From positions 124,001 through 188,000 of the forward strand of contig BCIG01000025.1 in assembly GCA_001599915.1 (NCBI GenBank): a stretch of DNA of 64,000 bases, in the 5' to 3' direction. Source of the DNA: Symbiotaphrina buchneri (lineage: Eukaryota; Ascomycota; Symbiotaphrinales; Symbiotaphrinaceae). Under the pieces are notes generated by a model that ran no database searches, had not been told where the DNA came from, and saw only the letters and a program-made list of their open reading frames with translations. The stretch's first letter is position 1, and each line of letters starts with the position of its first letter. The translations under genes were made by a program, and so were the position numbers. Positions 21,607-32,078 of the stretch are shown piece after piece.

Positions 21607-23164
21607 GTTCGATATGGTTGGTGGTGTGTTGTAGAAGAGTCGGTGAGGAGTAGTGGTGATGCAAGGCCGGGAAGATGTCGGGTTGCAACGGAAGATCAGG
21701 ATGTCTTCAACGGGTGTATGAAACCCGGAGTTGCGAAGATCGTGTCTAAATCATGAGCAGGATAGAAGTGCAATAGAAAGATCAAGATCGTGTTTTGTCT
21801 ATCTTTGCGGGGAAGAAGCACAAAAGAGTCTATGCGGGGGGAGGACGGGAAGATTAATATTTGAGTACGGAGAAGGTTCGTAGGTCGGCACACAAAGTCA
21901 GGCCGCACGAAGGATGTTAGCATCGGGTATGGCATGTTCGGCTGGGTGGTGTGGTCGGAGAGACCATCCGCGGACTGGAGCTAGCGAGATCGAGAGATCG
22001 GGCCTCGTGTAAGCAGCACCAAGCCCTATGCTCATTGGTCCGAGATATATGGCATTCTGGGCCAAGCACCATTTCATCGTTACCACGTCGGCGGCGCCGC
22101 CGATGGACAAATGGAATTATCAACCGCCAACACAACAGCCAGTCACTGCCTTATCCGATCTGCGGGGAAGCTGTCTCCTCCCTCTCACTCGGCGATATCA
22201 TTATCTGGAGCAACACATCAAGTGAGATGTGGAGAGCCTTCTACAGGAATTGCCTCGGCAAGCAAAGTATACACGGAAGGCATTTCCCTCTTGAGGCCTG
22301 ACAGGCGAAGTCAGCTTGTCTTTCACCATGAAGAATTAGCTCACAGCTCCCATTTGATCAGGGGCCCACAATTACCTGCTACGTGTTAGGACCAACTGTA
22401 TCTAATTATCATCACTAGCAACATGCTCTTAATCGTTGTCCTCAGAATCTTGTCACCTTCATTTGCAATTGCAATCTCCGATGACATCGAGTAAGAAGAT
22501 GCTTATAAGGATGCATATCATCTTCCATGCATCGCTCTCTTCTCTCGACACACGATATACCCATGCTCTTCGTATGCTCCCTTTGCGGGTATCTCCATTT
22601 TAGAGCCTCTCTCTGTCCGGTCTGTGACAAAGTAGAAACTCCAGTCGCTATCCAATGATACAGTGGACAGGTTTCAAGGGTCGCACGATCCATTAAGCGT
22701 CTACCTATTGGATTTTTCCGGAAACTTGCCTGATACCTTCACGTAGAATCTACATCCTTTGGGGAAGGTGCGCTGTACTGTATGTAGTCACTGTCAACCC
22801 CAAGCAGACAAGGGATATGATACGGGCCATTCCTTTCTGGTTATTTCGTGCATACTGCTAGTACAAACCTTCTCCACTGCCGTGTACATCTCACAGGCAT
22901 CCACAGCTGAATGAAAGGTTGCCTTCTTTCTGATGGTGGTCGCCTTCGCCGTATGGTAGTCTCCATATCGATGCATCCCCTCTCTAACATAGCAATTAGA
23001 ACCATAAAACATAGTCTCCACCGCATTGGTCTTTCCATGTTCGATCCAGTCGATTGTAATTTGCACGCGATGGTGACACCGAGGCTTGCTCGTCCCATAC
23101 TCTGTGTTTGTTCTTGCGATTTGCAAATCCGACGTCCACATTCTTGAGAATATTTAATTGGTCC
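21607..23164. other. 1.6-kb intergenic, nothing recognised
   Basis: Minus-strand promoter of the 21025-21606 gene at the left. The remainder has only short overlapping frames without bias. A GC-rich GGCGGCGCCGCCG palindrome lies near 22090. Confidence 0.4.
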
Positions 23165-24429
23165 ATGGCTACCGGAATAGGAGAGGCTTCCGCTTTAATA
23201 AGCATTGGTTTTGCCTTTCTCTCCGTCTCAAAAGAGCTTCGGAGCTGTTATAAAGCGCTATCAAATGCCCGAACAGAAGCAAAAGCGGTCGTAGACGATG
23301 TGAGGATGTTCTCAAGCGTATTGAGCATGGTCAACGACGCCAGGGAGCGAGTCCAGAGCATACCACGCTATTACCGCCAGGACCAGGAGGCTAAGGTTGG
23401 TGATATGCTGGTGAAGAGATGCGAATGTATACTTTTTGAGCTCAAGGCTCTGCTCCTTAACCTGGAGCCCCTGAGACGAGACACTGCGGCACCAATGTTC
23501 AAGCGTGTACGTGCTCGTATTGACTGGTACCTCCAGAAAACGGACTTCGTGGTTGTGCAGCGATCTTTGGACTCCACCAAGTTAACTATGATCCTCTTCA
23601 CTGGCGTCCTAGACCTTTCTATTAAAATGAATCAAGCTGAGAAAATGGAAGTCGTACCACAGCATCTGGTGGACGAAATGTCAGTATCTTTCCCATTCTG
23701 CCCGCAGGACATTCTGGATATTGACAAGGACGCAGAAAATTCTTAAGGAGACATATTGGGGACCTGACAGTAGCTTGCAAACAAGCGGAGAGGCGTTATC
23801 AAGAGATGCGGTCACTTCTGCCAACCCCCTTCGAAGCGTACCGAGGCCCGGAGTTCATCGAGGCTGTCATCGTCATTGGAAACTCTGTTAGAGAGCAACT
23901 GCGACATCAAGAGGAAGAAAGGAGTCGAAGGGACAGTCGTGGGCCATCACCTCCACCGCCTGGGCTATCCCTGCCACGGCCACCGCCTCCGCCGCCTCAG
24001 CCTTCTCAACCATCTTATAATAGGAATGTTGGACATGAAGAGGAATTGGCTGCGTGGATGCCAAGTTTCATGCCTGAATATGATAGAGATGCGCCCCTAC
24101 AAGCCTCAGAAGTCCGGACATCTCGTACCCCACCGCCTTCTCAACAGACATCTGCTACTTCTAGTATGGTGGTTGAACCCGAGGAGGTATTGGCTGGTCG
24201 TCGCCGAAGCCTTGTTCCTGAACCTTCTGAAGCTCCTCAAGCCCCTGAAGCTCCTGAAGCCCCTGAAGCCCCTGAAGCCCCTGAAGCTCCTGGAAGTGGC
24301 CCGGGGCAATCCTCAAGAGGAAGACGAGTATACTACCGTTCGGCGGCAAAATTTGGGCGGCTCAGACGGAGCCAACGTTCGGACGTGAAAGATCCAATTG
24401 ACGATATTCAGGAGCCGCAAGGAAACTAA
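23165..24429 (+). CDS. STAND-type N-terminal domain protein with Pro-rich tail; one-base frame offset
   Basis: Residues 1-190 from the ATG at 23165 (MATGIGEASALISIGFAFLS) form an all-helical domain resembling the fungal N-terminal domain of STAND/NLR-like proteins (PF17111-like). The frame closes at 23746, but a second open frame continues the same helical pattern (HIGDLTVACKQAERRYQEM) and runs to 24429. It has a Pro-rich linker, a (EAP)n repeat and a basic tail. No usable GT-AG pair joins them; one extra base near 23735 in the CAGAAAATTC run would, giving about 421 aa. So this is either a frameshifted gene or an assembly deletion. No NACHT/NB-ARC, ankyrin or WD repeats follow, so it is a stand-alone N-domain, as seen for some fungal heterokaryon-incompatibility relatives. 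Function unknown. Confidence 0.55.
24229..24291 (+). repeat. seven 9-nt tandem units encoding (E/Q)AP
   Basis: Units alternate GAAGCTCCT and GAAGCCCCT, with CAA in the second. The perfect 9-nt period makes this region prone to copy-number change between strains. Confidence 0.85.
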
Positions 24430-25227
24430 AAGAAGTGAAGGCAGTGATTCAAGCTGCAATTGTTGCAATAATCAGCTTTCATGTCATGCACATACTAGTG
24501 TTCATTCCTAGCTTGTTAGTCATGTCAAGTATGATGATGGAATTGATTGCTACATGTTTGAATTGCCTTCCTGGGCAAAACTTCGATTCTGCAACGGGTG
24601 CTTTGGACAGACTGCGTCAAAACGCGAGCAACCCTATGGATAGGCATACATTCCATATAACAGCCTCTGGAAATGGGCTCCCAGTAGCTGCACGGAAAGC
24701 ATGCTGCAATGCGGTAGTCATGAGGTCCTTCGCTTCCGGCAGGGCCATACACGGATAGACACAATATAGCCAAGTTCGGATACAACTATCCGTTTGAATA
24801 ATAATCTGCTGTCATGTCTGGCAGCATACAAAAGCTCACTTGCGTATCTCTTTCCGGTTGTTCAGGGGGGAATAGGGTTGCACATCACCGGAGGCCCGGA
24901 GTTTCGTTCCGCCGAACCTGTCACCATCCCCCGGTTTCCCGAACGTTCTCTTGATCGGTTAATCAGCGGTTCAGGGTCCGGGTCCGAGGAGTACAACAAG
25001 GCCGCGCCCGCCAGCCTGACACCATGTCACCTATTATTCTCTACCACAATACAATTTACTGCAGCTGGCAGTTGCCTTTCACATAGTTGCCTCGCTCAGG
25101 CTCCCGTCATCTGTCATTTCTAATCACTGTCTGGAGCGAGAGCGCTCTGTGCCTCATAACATATCATCAAACACCTGAAACCGGGGCACCCCCGCTACGC
25201 CTTGCACAGTCGGAAACTGCCAGCAAA
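24430..25227. other. intergenic, promoter of CHIP-like gene
   Basis: No coding signal. The segment 24860-25020 is GC-rich and CT-rich sequence precedes the ATG at 25228. Confidence 0.45.
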
Positions 25228-26232
25228 ATGTCCGCCCACAAGGCGCAACTCTTCAAGGAAGAGGGTAACAAGTCAGTCAATCCAGGCGGACCATGCCATC
25301 GCTCGCACTAACCAATAATGCAGGTTCTTCACAGCTGGGGACTACAAGAGTGCAGAAGAATGTTACACGAAAGCGTATGTCTTCCCCTGCTCCCACCAAC
25401 CGGGCGGAAACTGATAAATTCCAGAATCACGAAAGATCCTAGCAACCCTCTACTCTTCACCAACCGGGCCTTCGCCCGTCTCAAACTCCGCATGTACGAA
25501 GGGGTGGTGGACGACTGTTTGCTCAGCATCGAACGCCTACCTGAGAACATGAAAGCATATTACTACCTGGCGCAAGCACAACTAGGCTTACATCATCCTA
25601 ACGAAGCCCTATCTTCCGCTCTCCGTGCGTATGAGCTAGCGCTTAAGAGTAGGAGCTCTAGCACCGGTGCCATCTCCTCGCTTGTCTTACAAGCAAAGAA
25701 GGAGAAGTGGGAGGCGCGCGAAAAAGAGCGTGTAAGAAGGCGGAAGGGTTTGTTGTCTGAGCTGGAGAGCTCATTGGACCAAAGGAAAGAGCAGGAACTC
25801 AGAGACATCCAACAAAGGCAGGAGAGCGGTGAAATTGGCAGCATTGAGGCTGATGAAGAGAGAGAAGAGGTCGAGAAGGAGCATCGAGCGAAGATAGAAG
25901 AACTGCGGCGAACATTTGCTGCAGTTGATCCTGAGAATGTTCCTCGGAAGGTATGTATCACCCTCGTATTATGGGATCATCAGCTTACCCATTCCGTAGC
26001 CTGTGCCAGACTGGCTTATTGACAGTATCTCATTCGCTGTCATGCATGACCCTGTCATTACAAAGAATGGGCATTCTTATGAGAGAGCCACCATATTGGA
26101 GCATCTGCGTCGATCACCGACAGATCCTTTAACCAGAGAGCCTTTGAGGTTGAAGACCTCCGGCCAAACTTGCAACTGAAGCAAGCATGCGATGACTACC
26201 TTGAGGAGAATGGCTGGGCCGTCGACTGGTAA
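25228..26232 (+). CDS. CHIP/STUB1-like TPR and U-box E3 ubiquitin ligase; one-base frame offset
   Basis: Cytosolic co-chaperone ligase that would bind Hsp70/Hsp90 tails through TPRs and ubiquitinate clients. Exons 25228-25271, 25324-25374, 25425-25950 and 26000-26232; introns of 52, 50 and 49 nt. The start MSAHKAQLFKEEGNK leads straight into TPR1. Three TPRs fill about residues 5-110 (FFTAGDYKSAEECYTKAI, NPLLFTNRAFARLKL, MKAYYYLAQAQLGL). A Glu/Lys/Arg coiled coil follows at about 120-205. The U-box starts at VPDWLIDSISFAVMHDPVIT and reaches DPLTREPL, then shifts frame: VEDLRPNLQLKQACDDYLEE and NGWAVDW follow one base out of frame at about 26145. Read as is, the protein ends early (TSGQTCN). 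Coding sum is 854 nt, exactly one short of 285 codons. The downstream sequence is perfectly family-like, so an assembly deletion is likely. Confidence 0.85.
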
Positions 26233-26769
26233 ACGGACTCCTCCTTCCCTTCTGCTTGACGATTATTATATTATGGTTTCTTCTAGCGCGCTTCTTTTCC
26301 AGCGTGGAGTTTGGTGTCGTTCAAACTAGCGATCCCTGGATGCATAGCGGGCTTGCGGGTGCACTTCCTGGACGTCGGTTGGACTTGGATTTTTTGGACA
26401 TTGTAGCGTCGATATCCTCATCTCTTTTTATGTATGCTTAATCAAATTCGTATTTATTCTGCCGTGCCTACTCTAAAGAGCAGTTCCTGTCTGGAACCTC
26501 TCCATGTGACCGCCTTCCGTAGAAAGTTCGCTCGGTGACAGTAACTGCCGGTCCCCCGGATTACGTCAGGCCCCAGGGGCCCCGATCTTCCCGTGCACAG
26601 GCGGGCCGTCCCAACGCAACCCCCACCAAAACACTCAAATTGGCCAACTCATTCTTAAATGTTGTAAAGAAGCTCACTCGGTCTTTACACATCACCATAC
26701 ACTTCACGATCGTTAGCAAAGACCTTAGCAACTTGCATCGACATATTTGAACTTGTATAACGAGCGAAT
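26233..26769. other. intergenic, promoter of ACBP gene
   Basis: No coding signal. A T-rich 3' flank lies up to about 26460, then a GC-rich patch at 26545-26610 (GGCCCCAGGGGCCCC palindrome at about 26570) and a CA-rich leader before 26770. Confidence 0.45.
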
Positions 26770-27384
26770 ATGGCTGTTCCTCAATCTGAAGCTTTCCAAG
26801 CTGCGGTCAAGCAGTCCCGCCAGCTGAAAGCCAAGCCGACGAACGATGAGCTACTTGAGGTATGCCTCCTTCCCTGCAACCGCGAACTTTTGGATCGTTC
26901 TCTAAGCCATGTATCCCTGGGGCTCTGATGTCCTTGTATGGTTGGGTCGCGGAAATGCTTGCTGACTCTATGCGTTCTGTTAGCTATACGCTCTCTTTAA
27001 GCAGGGAACGCAAGACCCGCCAATTGAGCAAGCCGAGCAACCAGGAACCTTTGACTTGAAGGTATGTACGATACGCTTCACTTGCCCAAGTTCCTGCATC
27101 CGGCACACTCTTCTGAAAGCTGCTCTCCTGCTCTCCGCCCGGCACATACCCATCCCGAGTGGCTTACATGCCGTTGTCGCTATGGCAGCTGCCACCTACC
27201 AAGAACAGCACTGACGGGTCTTTCCATACAACAGGGCAAAGCCAAGAAGCGGGCCTGGCAAAAAGTTGTCGACGAAGGTGTTACCCCCGAGCAGGCGCAG
27301 GAGAAATACGTGAAGCTGGTGGAAAGCCTCAAGGAGAAATACGGCTACGATGAGAGCAAGGCACCCGAGCCTGTCGGCTCGTAG
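26770..27384 (+). CDS. acyl-CoA-binding protein
   Basis: 105-aa cytosolic carrier of long-chain acyl-CoA esters. Exons 26770-26859, 26984-27061 and 27235-27384; introns of 124 and 173 nt, long for this window. The spliced protein starts MAVPQSEAFQAAVKQSRQL and has the ACBP signature: NDELLELYALFKQGTQ, a gap of acidic residues, GTFDLKGKAKKRAW with the conserved Lys and Trp that contact CoA, and the C-terminal helix KYVKLVESLKEKYG. Length and intron positions fit the four-helix family. The C-terminal tail DESKAPEPVGS is a short acidic extension. Complete. Confidence 0.95.
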
Positions 27385-28608
27385 ACCATCAATGCATCTG
27401 GCGCATTGACCGAGGCGATACGCTTAGAGAGGGAGCTCGGGAGAGAAGTCAACGACGTGGGCATCCACATGAGAGGAGGTCATCCAATGTGCCTAGACTT
27501 TGGGATCCGAGGTTAGATGACGGACGAGATATACTCCATTCTATGTCACCACATTACATACCATGAATCAACTTCTCTATAAGAAGTGTGCTCTTGTGAA
27601 ATGTCTCTCTTTCTGATCTCACCGCCTGTGACTGACTGCACGCAATGCCGAGGCCGGGGATGCTTCCACTTGCGCACATCCATTCTACCATATCAATGGA
27701 TCTTTGACTGAACGGAGAGCATACCCCGCACTTGGAGGTCGTCCCTCCTTTCTTGTAAGGTCCATATTAATTCCATCTTTCCCACGTGTTGCCATGAGTC
27801 GGAGGACTTTGCGCAGACAGACCCCTCAACAATCGCCATTTCAGCGTGCACTCGCTCACTTGGAAGGGTGGGACATCTTGGCTGTCCCATGTGGCGCTGG
27901 TGCTTAGCGGCAGTACTTCGATCTCAGCCTATATCTGGAGCGGATTTGATGTACTCCGGTGATCCACAGAAGCCAATTGCCGTAGGAAGCTTTTTGGGAT
28001 CCGGCTCGCACAGAAGGGGTCATGTCGGGAAGCACCAAAAGTCGGGCACGGCTCTCTGCACCAGCCTCCAGGATGCAAACAACGTCACTAAAATTTATTT
28101 AGCTATGATAGTAGACAGAGCATGTATTGAAGAAATGATTTCTCACTTTCTTGATCCTCCTGAAGCGTGTAGAATACATCTGGGTCCTTTTGCTATGAAA
28201 TGTCTTCGGAAAAGAGGAAAACTATTGGATATCAGCGTTGATAACTCAACCTCTGAGCATCGTAAAAAGAAATGGAAAGTGCATTAAATCCATAAAGATC
28301 AGATTGAAATATTAATCAGGATTTTTCCTGGCTGAAAGTCATGCACGCTTCTCAGATATTTTTTGTCGTGAAAACCAGCTTGATACGATATAAAAAAATT
28401 AATATCCCCCGAACCCACTACACCACGAACCTGAAAATTCCCAGGCTGAATACTGGACTATGCCTGCATATGTCAGGATGATCGAAACGACGAAATTCTT
28501 CCAAGAACCCACCGAAAAAAATTAATTCGATTTTTCAGATAATTTCCTTCTCCGGCACTTATCTCGATCAATTCCTATCCAAAAGAGTTCCAAAAAAGGC
28601 CAAAAAAC
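27385..28608. other. intergenic; AT-rich right half
   Basis: After the ACBP gene no gene is recognised. A plus frame ending at 28287 carries a protein-like stretch (IVDRACIEEMISHFLDPPEACR) of unknown family, possibly a decayed fragment. From about 28080 to 28600 the sequence is clearly AT-richer than its surroundings, with AAAAAAATTAAT-type runs, on the downstream side of the tRNA gene. This is where the accessory island begins. Confidence 0.45.
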
Positions 28609-28710
28609 TGGTCATACTGGGGCTCGAACCCAGGGCCACCAGCTCTTCTACTATTGGGGGGTTGAAGCCCCAGTATTAGACTGGTGCTCTACCGACTGAG
28701 CTATACGACC
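28609..28710 (-). tRNA. tRNA-Ile (anticodon AAU) with 29-nt intron
   Basis: Cloverleaf read on the minus strand from 28710. The acceptor GGTCGTA pairs with TATGACC (one G.T) plus discriminator A. D-stem GCTC/GAGC, anticodon stem CCAGT/GCTGG, loop C-T-AAT-A, T-stem CTGGG/CCCAG with loop TTCGAGC. The anticodon AAT (inosine-modified) reads isoleucine codons. The intron sits at the canonical place after position 37 and spans 28673-28645, leaving a 73-nt body with discriminator. A run of six T follows the 3' end as Pol III terminator, and a TATATA lies upstream at about 28733. Confidence 0.9.
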
Positions 28711-29429
28711 GTTGAAGAAGGCCTTTTTTCGCTATATATTCCTATTTTGATGTAGTTGTGCCGCGAAACAGGCTAAGCGAGGTTAAGCGAGCACGTGACT
28801 AAGCGGGGGAACAGCAGTATGGCGGGCAGGCTCGGCTGCCAAGCAAGGTAGCCCCTGAGCGCTAGGAAAGGGGCCTAACACAGCTCTCCTCCACATGTTG
28901 AAGAGCATCGCTCCTACAGCTACATTGAACTTCCCTTATATCTGAATGAGAGGACCTTGTCCGTGGAAGTCTCGCTTTTCTCACGGCCCAGAGATGGAAG
29001 ATGATCTCCATGGCGAAGGGAGATAAGGTATGAAGGGATGAAAATAGCTGATTCCAAGAGATCTCATTGATCATCGGTTCCCGATGGCATTCACTGGATA
29101 GATCACATATCATCTACCGCAGGAGATCTCCTCAATTTAAGCTAGCTTTGCTGGATTTCACCCCGGGGAATATGTCGCTTTAGGAATCGAGATAGATACG
29201 AGCAATCGAGAAGATCATCTCTTACCCGAGATTTATCGATCTATCTTCCCCCTGGAGATCCACTGCGGAGATCAAAGATCGACAATCTCAGGGAGGGCAT
29301 TGGGGTAAAATCACTTTCAATCTGCGCCGGGATATCTCAGAGACTCCGCTTCCTGCTGACTGTTCATGTATAGGTCGAATGTTATTGGTTCTGGGAAGAG
29401 GAGATGGATTGCTACTGCCATTTGTGGTC
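28711..29429. other. non-coding, dense in GAGATC/GATCTC words
   Basis: No reading frame looks real. From about 28930 to 29350 the words AGATC, GATCT and GAGAT recur many times in both orientations, including GAGATCTC palindromes near 29059 and 29121. See findings. Confidence 0.45.
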
Positions 29430-29860
29430 ATAGAGATCTACATGGGATGGGCCGACACTTCTACGGTGCAACCCCCATGTTTGCTCTGTCTAGCATTGGA
29501 ACAGGACTCTTTGCAAACATGGCGCTTGATGACGCATTGAAACTTGCAATGTCCGTCATTCCACAAGCTCAAGATGTGTCGCGCAAAGCAGTCTTCTTGT
29601 CCGTTAGATGGCCAAAGAAACCAGAACTGTAACCCAGCACATGGATTCTAGCAGCAACCTTCAAGGCTCCACTACAACATTTCTCCGTGGATATTGGTCG
29701 TCCATGCCGCGCTACTATGTATTGCTTCCGCTGGGAGAGTATGACCACTGTGGCGAGAAATCTCTCCACTGGGGAGACACGTCAGCTTGCGGAACGTCGA
29801 TAAGGTCTCGATAGTTCGTGGGCCGTTATGACTATTGCACTGGCGACCTGATCTTATCAA
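29430..29860 (+). mobile_element. decayed fragment of tyrosine-recombinase element (same family as 33-37 kb)
   Basis: From GATGGGCCGACACTTCTACG onward the sequence aligns by eye, with gaps, to the stretch starting at about 34623 (GGGAGAGGCCGACACTTCCG). Shared features include GGTGCAAC, TTTGCTCTGTCTAGCATT, the VIPQAQ(D/N)VS coding block and a common downstream portion to about 29860. It is a short internal piece lacking both the N-terminal and catalytic C-terminal regions. It is heavily decayed and must be an old copy. Confidence 0.7.
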
Positions 29861-30475
29861 ACTTGGTTTGCCGAGGAACAGCTAACAATCCAACGGAACA
29901 AGGAACGAGCAAGGAGCATTGCTTGTATCGGCGGATCCCAATTCATGGGTGCATCCCTTTCCAGTTTCGAAGGCCAACAAGTACATAGAAACACGGTGGT
30001 CCACCAATGATGCAACCAACAGTTCAACGATGCCATGGAGGCAACCATAGACAACATCATTGACATGTATAGCCTGAACTGCTCACCGATAACTGGCAGT
30101 GTCTCTGCCTGCTTCTATGACGCGATTTGACAGACATAACCACTACAACCGGCGCTCAGCCAGATAGAAGCGATACTAGCGCGTGGGTGAGGCAGCGGAT
30201 GTTATACAAAGCCTATCGTGCTCTGCTCCTCTGTTCTTGGCCTTCCTGAAAGTATGAGAAGAGGTAGATAATGAGAAGGAGTTGTAATCGGCGAATTGTC
30301 ACTGCTCAGCTCAAGAAGCCATTTCTAAAAGTCCACGCTAAAATGGCAGCCATCGCGACTACCCGTTTGGGCAAAAGCAAAACAACAGCCTTCACCACCA
30401 ACAACCTCGCTCCTTCCACATTCACTCTCCAGGACCATAACAAAAATAAAAAGAAGAAAAAAAGGGGGCCGAAGC
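29861..30475. other. island spacer, nothing recognised
   Basis: No coding signal; may include further unrecognisable element sequence. Ends in a purine-rich run (AAAAAATAAAAAGAAG) which, on the minus strand, is the T-rich terminator of the tRNA-like gene. Confidence 0.4.
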
Positions 30476-30583
30476 CCGTCCAGCTAGGATTCGAACCTAG
30501 ATTACCGATCACTGCGGCAAGTACTTCCAAGGAAGTAAAGCGGCGTATTGTGAAAGGTGCCATAACCTTTAGACCACTGGACA
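30476..30583 (-). tRNA. tRNA-like Pol III gene, anticodon not assignable, probably degenerate
   Basis: On the minus strand TGTCCAG pairs with CTGGACG (first pair T.G). The internal promoter boxes are perfect: A box TGGTCTAAAGG and B box GGTTCGAATCC with T-stem CTAGG/CCTAG. D-loop GG and A21 are in place, resembling tRNA-Glu. Between the arms, however, about 57 nt fold into an extended hairpin (TACTTCC/GGAAGTA core) and no standard anticodon stem with U33 can be drawn. A GGGCTTCGGCCC hairpin and T7 run follow as terminator. Possibly a pseudo-tRNA or a tRNA-derived SINE head. Confidence 0.45.
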
Positions 30584-32078
30584 TGGCACGAGTGCAGATT
30601 TTGAGAATATGACTCTTGGAATATATAAAGGTTACCTTACGTGTTGTTCTGGGGCAGTCAGAGAGCGGAAGTTTATCATAACAGCGAGCACGGATTGCAG
30701 TAGCAGCTCCTCTCCACTCAGATTCCATCGTATTCACCTATACAAAGCATGAAGATAAAGCGATGAGATGTCGAGCGGAGATTTATACTCTTGATCTGAT
30801 CGCGCCTCATCTACCTAAGCTTTCTCATGCGACGATCTTCAATCTCTATGCAACTTCATCCCCTTGTAGATTCTAGTATGGTATGTTGCAAAACCCAGTC
30901 CCTATGAGCAAACATGGCCTCATAATGTGGCTTGGTACTGACCCAGCTCGATACTTGGGGCATTCTAGCTTGATCATCACCATCACCACTGACCAAACTG
31001 GCTAGGAAAGCAGCAAGATGGACAAAAATAGCGAGATGCAAGATAAGATACCGGGTGAATCAGATTCCCTGAATCTGCTTTAGACGTAGGCATCCACTGT
31101 GGAGGGATTCTAATTAACTGCAGTTCCAATGATCTCCTCAGTCCGTGTGTGTTATTCACTTGCGGAGTCTTCCAATATCAGGATATGCGACCCCTTTTTA
31201 CCCCTATTTTACCAAATCTACGTGTTGGCCAACCCAAATCAAGCTTCTAGTCTTAACATTGGCTGAAATCCGGAATCCCTGCGGCTGGTGACGAGACAGT
31301 ATGTCCCATGGTACATGATGATTCCCCAGTACGCGACATATATATCACCTTTCAAACTCAGTAGGCGCGGGAAGCTTCGTTGGGTGCGGCTTTGCAATTA
31401 CAGTTAAGGTACGGGTAGCTAAATAAGGTAGTTGTCAACGAGGCTTAACTCGAGATATTCTCCGCAGCTATCATCATAAATAGTAAAGCACCCTTTCAGC
31501 GACAATATAGTATACTCCACGTATAGAGAGCCCTATATCACCAATATCTGGCTAGGAGATGCACTTATAGCAACAATACTAAATCCCATCGTCTTTCTTG
31601 ACCGGTGCACCGGTTCTACCTGTTTTGCTGGAGGCATTTAGGCGTCCTGACCATTTCACCCCAGCTGCCCTGACTAAACCCTTCCGGGCCCCATCCGAAC
31701 AATCAACGCCCGTCTCCCGCCAACTCTATCTCGCCCTAGCCTTGTCCTCCTGCTCTCCCATTGGTGTACCTTGTGAAGGCGTTTTGCGACGACCAGGATG
31801 TCGCAAAACTTTGCCCACGCCGCACCCATAAATCCCGCGCTGGCCCCCCGGATCGTTCAGTTGCTTAGCAGCATCTGGATCCATCGTCGCTCTCTGGTAG
31901 ATTGCGCTGTCACTGTCACTGTCGTTGTCGCTGGCCGTCAACTCTTTTCAGAAACCACCCAACAACCGCCTTTATCTGTAGTCAGCCTTCTCGGACTGAT
32001 CTCCTGTCATTTCTGCTGGTCCCAGATTCCGTGGATTCACTCTAGCGCCCGACACCGCGATACCCTTCATCTTCCAAC
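30584..32078. other. 1.5-kb island spacer and promoter of GPI protein gene
   Basis: No gene recognised. AT-rich sequence at 31180-31600 gives way to GC-richer sequence after 31600. It contains a perfect 10-bp inverted repeat at 31781-31809 (separate entry) and a C/T-rich leader before 32079. Confidence 0.45.
31781..31809. promoter_or_regulatory. perfect inverted repeat GTTTTGCGAC-N9-GTCGCAAAAC
   Basis: Arms 31781-31790 and 31800-31809 are exact reverse complements, with spacer GACCAGGAT. It lies 270 bp upstream of the GPI-protein ATG. It could be a dimeric transcription-factor site or a hairpin in the leader. Confidence 0.45.

Noticed and set aside
23680-23770. Intron joining the two frames of the STAND-domain gene
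   Set aside because: The only GT-AG pairs are either 28 nt long, too short, or give the wrong frame; a one-base offset fits better.
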